A program made the translations under genes and the position numbers. The notes under the pieces are model-generated. The model worked only from the letters and a program-made list of their open reading frames with translations, did no database searches and was not told the DNA's origin. This document shows, one piece after another, positions 54,033-61,329 of a stretch of DNA of 64,000 nucleotides. The number at the start of each line of letters is the position of its first letter. Position 1 is the stretch's first letter. The DNA lies in contig NZ_JAAXCM010000048.1 of assembly GCF_019734885.1 (NCBI RefSeq), positions 25,320 through 89,319 on the forward strand. The letters are read 5' to 3'. Source of the stretch: Pseudocoprococcus catus (GTDB taxonomy: Bacteria; Bacillota; Clostridia; Lachnospirales; Lachnospiraceae).

Positions 54033-54923
54033 TTAATCCTCTTTAAGAGATGCTAAAACTTCTTCTCTATATGGAATGGACGGCACTGCTCCCTGTCGCG
54101 TAACCGCAATGGAGGATGCCTTTGCACTCATCTTCAGAATCTCAGGAATCTCCATGCCCTCGATGATGCCTGCCAGAAAATAACCTGTAAATGTGTCCCC
54201 GGCTGCCGTGGTATCTACCGCCTGCACTTTGAAAATCGGCTGATGGTATCTGACATTTTTATCCGCATAAATGGCACCGTCATTGCCAAGGGTCAGGACG
54301 ATTTTGGCTTCCGGATAAAGCTCAACCACTCTGTCAATGATTTTCTCCGGTTCCGAAAAGCCTGTAATCTGCTCGCCTTCCACCTCATTCATCAGAAAAT
54401 AGCTGATTTTTGACATATCAACGTCATTCAGTTTCTCATTGAATGGTGATGGATTCAGGGCAATCTGCATACCTTTTTCATAAGCTTTATCCACCATATA
54501 AGGCAGCCTATTGACCTCATTCTGAAGCAGAAGAATATCTCCTTCTTCAAAGTCGGCAATCACTTCGTCCACATAGCTTTCCGTCAGCATATCATTTGTT
54601 CCTGCAAAAAGAAGAATACTGTTCTGGGCATTTTTGTCAATCTGGATAATGGTATGCCCGGTATTGCCCTCTGCTTCACGAATGTAATCATAATGAACGC
54701 CGTATTCTTTGCAGGCATCAATAAATGCATAGCCGTCCTTGCCGATCATACCGCCATGATACACTTCCACACCGGCCTTTGCCAGAGCAATGGACTGATT
54801 CATTCCTTTTCCGCCAAGGAAAAGATTCAGCCCTGTGGTTGCCTGGGTTTCCCCGGGCAGAATGATGTGGTCAACATTATAGACATGGTCCAGATTCATA
54901 GAACCGATATTTAAAACCTTCAT
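54033..54923 (-). CDS. rbsK: Ribokinase (PfkB family)
   Basis: 296 residues. Sugar-binding GSMNLDHVY at the start, GGKGMNQSIALAKAG, and the anion hole/catalytic DTTAAGDTFTGYF with the base aspartate near 245. Phosphorylates ribose or a related sugar. Start at 54923 has GGAGG nine bases upstream; the frame opens 29 codons earlier inside the hemolysin III gene. No ribose transporter adjoins. Confidence 0.88.
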   Translation of the reverse strand: MKVLNIGSMNLDHVYNVDHIILPGETQATTGLNLFLGGKGMNQSIALAKAGVEVYHGGMIGKDGYAFIDACKEYGVHYDYIREAEGNTGHTIIQIDKNAQNSILLFAGTNDMLTESYVDEVIADFEEGDILLLQNEVNRLPYMVDKAYEKGMQIALNPSPFNEKLNDVDMSKISYFLMNEVEGEQITGFSEPEKIIDRVVELYPEAKIVLTLGNDGAIYADKNVRYHQPIFKVQAVDTTAAGDTFTGYFLAGIIEGMEIPEILKMSAKASSIAVTRQGAVPSIPYREEVLASLKED

Positions 54924-54970
54924 ATAATTAAGCCTCCGTATTATGGATTCTTTCCGGAATACAGCTGTCT

Positions 54971-55681
54971 TTAGCTGCATAAATAAGCATACATGACAAC
55001 GAAATGGCACAAACTGCCTGCCATAACAAAGACATGAAACAATTCATGACATCCAAAGTACCGGAAGCGGTTATGGAATACAGGAAACTTCATCGCATAG
55101 ATCACGCCGCCCACTGTATAGAATAAACCGCCGGCCAGAAGCCACATGAACGCTCCAAATGATAATCCCGCAAGAAGCTGCGGCATAGCCAGAATACACA
55201 CCCAACCCATGCCGATATAGATCACGGATGATACCCATTTCGGACAAGTCACCCACAGCAGCTTAAAAATCATCCCCACAATAGCCAATCCCCATACGAT
55301 TGCCAACAGCCGCATCCCTACTCCGTGACGCAATACTGTCAGACAGACTGGTGTATAAGAACCTGCAATCAATACAAAAATCATCATATGATCCAGTCTC
55401 TTCAAACGCAAATTCGCCTTTTCTGAAATATCGAATGAATGATAGGATGTACTTGCGCCATAAAGAAGAATCATGCTGATCATAAAAACACTCATACCGA
55501 TCATCGTCATAAGATTCGCACCACTGCCTGCTGCATGTACTAACAGCACCGGCGTCATCAAAACAGCTGCCACAAAACCGATAAAATGTGTCGCTGCGCT
55601 TCCCGGGTCTTTGACCCTAAAGTGAAAGTCTCTGTCTCTGTCCGCTGTATATATTTTGTTCGTCATTGCCTGAGTCTGCAT
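54971..55681 (-). CDS. Hemolysin III / TrhA family membrane protein
   Basis: About 236 residues, seven helices, PAQR superfamily: SYHSF and FHVFVMAGSLCHF histidines that bind zinc in relatives, and RLDHMMIFVLIAGSYTP. Bacterial TrhA proteins adjust membrane fluidity. Start at 55681 with AAGGAGGGAG. Promoter at about 55750-55778. Confidence 0.9.
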   Translation of the reverse strand: MQTQAMTNKIYTADRDRDFHFRVKDPGSAATHFIGFVAAVLMTPVLLVHAAGSGANLMTMIGMSVFMISMILLYGASTSYHSFDISEKANLRLKRLDHMMIFVLIAGSYTPVCLTVLRHGVGMRLLAIVWGLAIVGMIFKLLWVTCPKWVSSVIYIGMGWVCILAMPQLLAGLSFGAFMWLLAGGLFYTVGGVIYAMKFPVFHNRFRYFGCHELFHVFVMAGSLCHFVVMYAYLCS

Positions 55682-55749
55682 AAAACTCCCTCCTTGCAAA
55701 ATAAAGTTTTTATTATGACATAATAAGTTTTTCAAAACCTTGTGTTACC

Positions 55750-55778
55750 ATATTATATCACTTTCATTACCTTGTCAA
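55750..55778 (-). promoter_or_regulatory. Promoter of the hemolysin III gene
   Basis: Minus strand TTGACA-17-TAATAT, with an overlapping TATAAT at 15-base spacing. Confidence 0.6.
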
Positions 55779-55915
55779 GAGTTTTTCAAAAACCGATATG
55801 GCAAAAAAGCCCAATTCACCAACAGGTTCACCAGAATTTCCGTATCAGTCATTAAAAGCAACCTGTAATGAATTGTGCATTTATCCTATGAAACAGTGAA
55901 TTGTCAATACGACTT

Positions 55916-57583
55916 TTATGGCTTCATATATTTTTCGTAATCAAGTATTTTCTCTGATTTTGCTACAATAAGTGATGCGGCCACATCTCCAAGACTATTG
56001 CTCATGGCACGCATCATGCCAAGCAGCGAATCCAGGCCCATCACCAGACCAATCCCGGCAATTGGTACATTCAACTGCGTCAGCAATACAGACAGACACA
56101 CCAGCCCGGCGCCGGGTACCCCCGGTGCCCCCACAGAAAGCACAAGCACGGAGAAAAACATGGAAAGCAGCATTCCCCCGCTGATCTCAACACCGAAAAC
56201 TCTTGCCAGTGCCAGCCCGAAAATTACAAGATACACACAGGTACCATCCATATTCACCGTCGCTCCCAACGGAATCGACAAAGAATAGATTTTCTTCGGA
56301 ATACCAAGCTTATGTTCACAGGCGTCCATATTCACAATGATTGCCGCATTGCTGGAAGCCATACCGAATACCTGAAGCATGGTCGGACTGTATTTTTTGA
56401 AAAACGGAATTGGATTCATTCGTCCGATCAGGATTATCAACAGACAATAGATACACATCATTACCAGAATACCAACTGCAAATGTTCCCAGCATAGCAAG
56501 CATGGAAAGCAGCACATCCGGTCCTGTCTTCAGGATCACGGATAAAATGGAACAGAATGTGGCAATCGGAATAAACCGGACTAAAATAACAGTAATCTTC
56601 AGGAACAGTGAATTACAAGCCTCAAATATATCTTTTAACAGTTGGGAATATTCACCGATTTTGCCCACTGCAATACCGATTAAAATTGCCATGAAAATCA
56701 GCTGCATCATATTCGATTCCAGAAATGGTTTGACAAAGTTGCCTGGCACAATGCCAACAATGGTATCCTTGATGGAAATACTGACGTCAGAAGAAACAAC
56801 TGTTGAACCATCTGCTGCCAGTTTAGAAGCCAGTTCCGGGTTGCCCGGATGAAGCAGATAAGAAACTACCGTCGCCGATATAATAGCCAATATCGTTGTC
56901 AACACATAAAAACTCATAATCTTGCCGCCGATCCGGCCCACTTCCTTTAAATCTCCAAATTGGGAAATACAGGAAACAATAGAAAAGAAAACCACCGGTC
57001 CCACAACCATTTTCAAAGCATTTAAAAACATGGTACTGATAGATGTCAGCAATGTATCATTGATTGCCGTACTGACACCATCCGGGACAACCGCTTTCAT
57101 AGCCAGACCGATCACAACGGCAGCCACCAGAGCAAACATGGTCCGCATAACCATTGCATGCGGATTCTTCCGAACGGTAATCTCCACCATGTTCATGCCC
57201 TTTTTGTTCTTATACCGCAATTGTTCTTTATTGGCCCGCAACAAAATATTCCGGATCATCTCTTCTTCTTTTTCAAATCCGGTCTGCTGGTCATCCTGCT
57301 CAATATGTAATACATCTTCTACCGTATCGCCCTGGATCAGCTCAAATGCCCGTCCCCGCAATGTCATGCTGACATAGACACTGCCCATTCTTTTGTTCAG
57401 AGCAACGCAAATCTTATCATCCTCATTCTCTGCATTCATAATCAGTTTCTGCAGTGATTCCTCTGCAACAAGCATTGTTTTCAAACACTGCTTTTTCCCA
57501 ATCTCAAATTCGGTCAGTCCTTTTTCAATAAAATCCATACCGGAAGATATCTCAGACTGTGTGATTAACAGCATTTTTCTCAT
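55916..57583 (-). CDS. Dicarboxylate/amino acid:cation symporter with extra N-terminal domain
   Basis: About 555 residues. The C-terminal 415 are a DAACS transporter: helical hairpin with SSNAAIIVNMD, the NMDGT motif in SIPLGATVNMDGTCVY, and GAPGVPGAG. The first 135 residues are soluble and not part of that family: the pattern ISSGMDFIEKGLTEFEIGKK... MLVAEESLQKLI... VALNKRMGSVYVSMTLRG resembles a GHKL/anti-sigma-like ATPase fold without the conserved asparagine. It may sense or gate transport. Start at 57583 follows GGGAGGAG. Divergent from the DUF1836 gene. Confidence 0.88.
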   Translation of the reverse strand: MRKMLLITQSEISSGMDFIEKGLTEFEIGKKQCLKTMLVAEESLQKLIMNAENEDDKICVALNKRMGSVYVSMTLRGRAFELIQGDTVEDVLHIEQDDQQTGFEKEEEMIRNILLRANKEQLRYKNKKGMNMVEITVRKNPHAMVMRTMFALVAAVVIGLAMKAVVPDGVSTAINDTLLTSISTMFLNALKMVVGPVVFFSIVSCISQFGDLKEVGRIGGKIMSFYVLTTILAIISATVVSYLLHPGNPELASKLAADGSTVVSSDVSISIKDTIVGIVPGNFVKPFLESNMMQLIFMAILIGIAVGKIGEYSQLLKDIFEACNSLFLKITVILVRFIPIATFCSILSVILKTGPDVLLSMLAMLGTFAVGILVMMCIYCLLIILIGRMNPIPFFKKYSPTMLQVFGMASSNAAIIVNMDACEHKLGIPKKIYSLSIPLGATVNMDGTCVYLVIFGLALARVFGVEISGGMLLSMFFSVLVLSVGAPGVPGAGLVCLSVLLTQLNVPIAGIGLVMGLDSLLGMMRAMSNSLGDVAASLIVAKSEKILDYEKYMKP

Positions 57584-57697
57584 AAGTCTCCTCCCTCTCT
57601 GCATTAATCATAATCATTTTGTCATCAAATACTGTTCCCATTTTATCACGATAAAGCAAAATCGACTACCTTTTTGCAAATCAGAAATCAAATAATT

Positions 57698-57727
57698 TTG
57701 CGAATCGCAACCCGAGTATGATAAAAT
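57698..57727 (+). promoter_or_regulatory. Promoter of the DUF1836 gene with overlapping palindrome
   Basis: TTGCGA-18-TAAAAT, and TTGCGAATCGCAA (57698-57710) is a 13-bp palindrome covering the -35 box, a likely operator, possibly autoregulatory. Confidence 0.55.
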
Positions 57728-57754
57728 AACCTATATAAGAAAGAGAGGTATTTT

Positions 57755-58303
57755 ATGAACGAACATATCCAATCCAAAATGGCTGATCCAACCCGGGATT
57801 TTCACCTCCCCCGCTATCAGGAAATTCCCGATGTCGGCCTTTACCTTGAACAGACCGCCAAATATATCGACAGTTACTTAAGCCCTCTGGAAGATATCAG
57901 CATTACCGGCTCTATGATCAGTAACTATGTCAAGAAGAAGATTATCAACAATCCCGTCAAAAAACAATACGGACGGGATCAGATTGCTTCCCTGATCTTT
58001 ATTGCAATTGCCAAATCCGTGCTGTCTCTTGACAATATCCATATGATGTTTGAGATTCAGCGCCAGACCTATGACAATGCAACCGCCTATAATTATTTCT
58101 GTTCGGAATTCGAGCTGATCCTTCATCATGTGTTTGAATTAGATCAGGCAAATGCAAAAACCGGTGCAGCTCATAACGTCAAAAAAGAGCATGGCACTTT
58201 CTCTAATGAGAAAACCATGCTCCGCAATATGATCATCACTGTTGCCCACAAAATCTATCTGGACCGCTATTTCTCTTTATTGAGAGATGAAGATACCATC
58301 TGA
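57755..58303 (+). CDS. DUF1836 domain protein, putative HTH regulator
   Basis: 182 residues. A MerR-like helix-turn-helix segment, ITGSMISNYVKKKIINNPVKKQYGRDQIASLIF (about 50-82), is the core of DUF1836; the rest is helical. Such proteins are common in Firmicutes and presumed regulators. Its end overlaps, on the opposite strand, the pdxS/pdxT scar by 37 bases. Confidence 0.82.
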   Translation: MNEHIQSKMADPTRDFHLPRYQEIPDVGLYLEQTAKYIDSYLSPLEDISITGSMISNYVKKKIINNPVKKQYGRDQIASLIFIAIAKSVLSLDNIHMMFEIQRQTYDNATAYNYFCSEFELILHHVFELDQANAKTGAAHNVKKEHGTFSNEKTMLRNMIITVAHKIYLDRYFSLLRDEDTI

Positions 58304-58398
58304 GCAAAGTACTGATGCAGTCGGTTATCGCCATCCAGTTCCGGATGAAAAGAGATAGCCAGCTGCTGTTTATTTAATTCATATCTGTTTTCTGCCAT
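58267..58398 (-). pseudogene. pdxS-pdxT fusion remnant left by an internal deletion
   Basis: A 43-codon ORF with a good ribosome site (AAAGGAG, nine bases). Its first eleven residues, MAENRYELNKQ, match the N-terminus of clostridial PdxS; the rest, LAISFHPELDGDNRLHQYF and the tail, matches the C-terminal end of PdxT with the catalytic His-Glu of FHPEL. Almost all of both genes (PdxS about 290 aa, PdxT about 190 aa) is missing between. PLP synthase cannot be made from this locus. The divergent PdxR-type regulator remains beside it. Recognition is from memory of family termini. Confidence 0.7.
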
Positions 58399-58416
58399 GA
58401 TTTTCGTTCTCCTTTG

Positions 58417-58445
58417 TTTACATCTAAGTTTTTTTCCATTATAAT
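58417..58445 (+). promoter_or_regulatory. Promoter of the pdxR-like gene
   Basis: TTTACA-17-TATAAT. The symmetric ATTATAAT also offers a -10 to the opposite strand, as expected in the old pdxR/pdxST divergent region. Confidence 0.65.
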
Positions 58446-58515
58446 GAAATCTGAACATAAATAAATAGCCATTTTGATATTATTTAAGATGGCCAGATTG
58501 GAGGTCACATGCCAG

Positions 58516-59958
58516 ATGCTTACCTATTCTTTTGCCGGAACAGGGTCAGATTCTTTATATGAACATTTATATAAATGCATACGAAATGATATATTATGCG
58601 GGAATCTCTCTATGGGAGAGAAGCTGCCGTCCAAACGAAATTTTGCCAAAAATCTGGGCATAAGCACCATCACTGTTGAGAATGCCTATGCCCAGTTAAT
58701 CGCCGAAGGCTATATTTATTCTATCCCCAAAAAGGGCTATTTTGTTTCCGATATCCATACGATCCTTCCTGTGGAACAGATGCATCCCTTTGAGGAAGAC
58801 AACGGTTCTTCCTCATCCATCGACAGCCCATCCATGATTCAAAAAGCTGATATGGAAGAAAGCCTTCATTTTGCTGTAGACTTTACAAGCAACCAGACAG
58901 ATTCAGAATATTTTCCCTTTTCTATCTGGTCAAGGCTCATCCGGGAACTGCTCAGTGACAGTCAGCAGAAGCTGATGATCAATCCTCCCTGCGGCGGTAT
59001 ACTGGAGCTTCGAGAATCCATTGCCAGACATTTGAAGGATTTTCACGGTCTGCACGTCTCCCCGGAACAGATTATCATCGGGGCCGGAACGGAATATTTA
59101 TACGGTATCCTCATTCAGCTGCTGGGCTTTGACAAGAAATACGCCATTGAGGATCCAGGTTATCACAAAATCGCCAAAATATACAACAGCCACAATGTGG
59201 ACTGTGATTATATTGCCATGGATGACAGCGGCATCCGGATTTCAGAACTGGAGGAGAAAAATATCGATGTCATTCATATTTCCCCTTCCCATCAGTTTCC
59301 AACGGGTATCACCATGCCTATCGGAAGACGATACGAACTCCTTGGATGGGCTTCAAAAGTGCCTTCCCGCTATATTATCGAGGATGATTATGACAGCGAG
59401 TTTCGTCTGACAGGCCAGCCGATCCCAACCCTTCAGAGTATCGATGTTCTTGAGAAGGTGATCTATATCAATACCTTTACAAAAACACTGGCCTCCACCG
59501 TCCGTATCAGCTATATGGTGCTGCCGAAACATCTGGTGAAGGCCTATTATGCCAAGCTGCAGTTCTATTCCTGCACGGTATCCAATTTTGAACAGTATAC
59601 ACTGGCTGCCTTTATCAACAAAGGACACTTTGAAAAACACATCAACCGTCTACGTATTCACTATCATGACAAGCGGGATATGCTGCTGCAGTGCATCAAA
59701 AGCAGTCCCCTTTCTAACCATGTCACCATCAAAGGTGAGGACGCCGGTCTGCATTTTCTGATGAAGATTGACACTGAACTCACGGATGAGATCATCTGTC
59801 AGCGGGCAGCAGCCAAAGGCATCCGCATTATGCCACTATCCAAATATTACTATCACCCGGAGAAAGCCATGCAGCATATACTGGTAGTCAACTATTCCTC
59901 CCTGACACAGGAACAGATGACAGAGGCCACCCAGGCTTTCAATGAGATTCTCGCATAG
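58516..59958 (+). CDS. pdxR: MocR/PdxR-type GntR-aminotransferase regulator
   Basis: About 480 residues: GntR winged helix (about 12-75, GEKLPSKRNFAKNLGISTITVENAYAQL in part) and a C-terminal aminotransferase-like domain with NPPCGGILELRE, EDDYDSEFR and the PLP lysine in NTFTKTLAST. PdxR binds PLP and activates pdxST when PLP is low. Here its target is reduced to a scar. The gene itself is intact. Start at 58516 (MLTYSF) with GGAGG eleven bases upstream; converges with the molybdenum hydroxylase operon, seven bases apart. Confidence 0.85.
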   Translation: MLTYSFAGTGSDSLYEHLYKCIRNDILCGNLSMGEKLPSKRNFAKNLGISTITVENAYAQLIAEGYIYSIPKKGYFVSDIHTILPVEQMHPFEEDNGSSSSIDSPSMIQKADMEESLHFAVDFTSNQTDSEYFPFSIWSRLIRELLSDSQQKLMINPPCGGILELRESIARHLKDFHGLHVSPEQIIIGAGTEYLYGILIQLLGFDKKYAIEDPGYHKIAKIYNSHNVDCDYIAMDDSGIRISELEEKNIDVIHISPSHQFPTGITMPIGRRYELLGWASKVPSRYIIEDDYDSEFRLTGQPIPTLQSIDVLEKVIYINTFTKTLASTVRISYMVLPKHLVKAYYAKLQFYSCTVSNFEQYTLAAFINKGHFEKHINRLRIHYHDKRDMLLQCIKSSPLSNHVTIKGEDAGLHFLMKIDTELTDEIICQRAAAKGIRIMPLSKYYYHPEKAMQHILVVNYSSLTQEQMTEATQAFNEILA

Positions 59959-59965
59959 ATAATTG

Positions 59966-60430
59966 TTAATAGCCCACTACTTTTTCCAGGGCGTTCAATA
60001 TATTCTCATAGCCGGTACAGCGGCAAAGATGCCCGGAGATGAGCTTTCGGAGTTCGTCCCGGGTATATTTGCGTCCTGTTCCGATGATCTCCACCGCAGA
60101 CATAATAATGCCCGGTGTACAAAAACCGCACTGGACCGCTGCCTCATCCACGAAAGCCTGCTGGATTTCCGAGAGTTCTCCTGTGGGTGACTGCAGTCCC
60201 TCCACTGTAAGAATGTGTTTGCCTTCAGCCCACATAGTCAGATAGATGCATGAGTCGATGGCTTCTCCATTCACCAGTACAGTACAGGCGCCGCACTCTC
60301 CCACTTCACAGCCTTTCTTCACACTGGTCAGTCCCAGATGATTACGCAAAGTGTCAAGCAAAGATTCTCTGTCATCAATGGCCAGCTCCACCGCTTTGCC
60401 ATTCACATTCATATGGATAATCTTAAGCAT
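59966..60430 (-). CDS. xdhC: Molybdenum hydroxylase, [2Fe-2S] subunit
   Basis: About 154 residues of the xanthine dehydrogenase/CO dehydrogenase small-subunit type. Plant-ferredoxin cluster cysteines in KKGCEVGECGACTVLVNG, second cluster in QCGFCTPGII and HLCRCTGY. Start at 60430 overlaps the FAD subunit by eight bases. Passes electrons from the Mo site to FAD. Confidence 0.92.
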   Translation of the reverse strand: MLKIIHMNVNGKAVELAIDDRESLLDTLRNHLGLTSVKKGCEVGECGACTVLVNGEAIDSCIYLTMWAEGKHILTVEGLQSPTGELSEIQQAFVDEAAVQCGFCTPGIIMSAVEIIGTGRKYTRDELRKLISGHLCRCTGYENILNALEKVVGY

Positions 60431-61310
60431 CGACTTCACCTCCCCCATTTCTTATGGCCTGCGCCATGGCACGTTTAGCCAGTTCCTCCACCAGCTGCAG
60501 ACGAAATTCCTTCGAGGCACGCCATGAGGTTCTCGGATTCACTTCATTTAAAACACCTTTGCCGGTCTGAAGGAGCAATGCCTTTGAAACAGCCTTCCCT
60601 GAAACTGCTTTTTCTGTCTCCGGACATCTGACAGGCGTCGGTGCCGCCACGCCGTAAGCGATCCGCATGTCTTCAACAACCTTCTTGTCCAATGACAGCT
60701 TCACCAGACAGGCACACCCCAGGGTCGCGATTTCCATGGCCTTTCGCTTGCCGTATTTGATGTAGCATCCGGTGTACCCTTCATAATCCCTGCGTCTGAT
60801 ACGGATAGCCGTCATCACTTCCTCATGGCAGCGTACGGTTTTACCCGGACCTGTATAAAATTCCTGAATCGGCACCTGTCTGATGCCCTCCGGGCCCGTC
60901 AATTCCAGAATCGCATTATAGGCAAACAGAGATGACGCACTGTCCGCACTGGTGACACCGTTGCAGACATTGCCTCCAATGGTGCCGATATTGCGGATCT
61001 GCGGGCCGCCCACCTGATCAACGGCATATCCAAGCATCGGAATATGCTGCTGCACCAGCGGATGCGCCGTGATATGAGAAAAACTCGTTCCCGGACCGAT
61101 CACGATGGTTCCGTCTTCTTCCATTGTCACCCCTTTTAACGCTGTAATATTGTGAATGCTGACAAGGGATCGGCCTGCTAATTTGCCTTCTCTGATCTTG
61201 ATCAAAACATCACTGCCGCCAGAAATAATCTCTGCATCCGGCCATTCCTGCAATTTCCTGATGGCCTCCTCTACACTGGCTGCCTCATAAAATGATCCAA
61301 TATCATACAT
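60423..61310 (-). CDS. xdhB: Molybdenum hydroxylase, FAD-binding subunit
   Basis: 295 residues. FAD-binding PDAEIISGGSDVLIKIREG at 25-43 and QIRNIGTIGGNVCNGVTSADSA, CO dehydrogenase flavoprotein type, followed by the C-terminal domain. Its ribosome site is a nine-base run of G (61319-61327), an unusual Shine-Dalgarno in a slippage-prone tract. Confidence 0.92.
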   Translation of the reverse strand: MYDIGSFYEAASVEEAIRKLQEWPDAEIISGGSDVLIKIREGKLAGRSLVSIHNITALKGVTMEEDGTIVIGPGTSFSHITAHPLVQQHIPMLGYAVDQVGGPQIRNIGTIGGNVCNGVTSADSASSLFAYNAILELTGPEGIRQVPIQEFYTGPGKTVRCHEEVMTAIRIRRRDYEGYTGCYIKYGKRKAMEIATLGCACLVKLSLDKKVVEDMRIAYGVAAPTPVRCPETEKAVSGKAVSKALLLQTGKGVLNEVNPRTSWRASKEFRLQLVEELAKRAMAQAIRNGGGEVDA

Positions 61311-61318
61311 AATGTCAT

Positions 61319-61327
61319 CCCCCCCCC
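61319..61327 (-). promoter_or_regulatory. Poly-G ribosome binding site of xdhB
   Basis: Nine consecutive G on the minus strand, about eight bases before the xdhB ATG and just after the xdhA stop. Length changes would alter spacing and strength of translation initiation. Confidence 0.6.
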
Positions 61328-61329
61328 GC

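Noticed and set aside
57584..57754. Riboswitch in the DAACS/DUF1836 divergent region
   Set aside because: Only promoter hexamers and a short palindrome are present; no extended structure or terminator.
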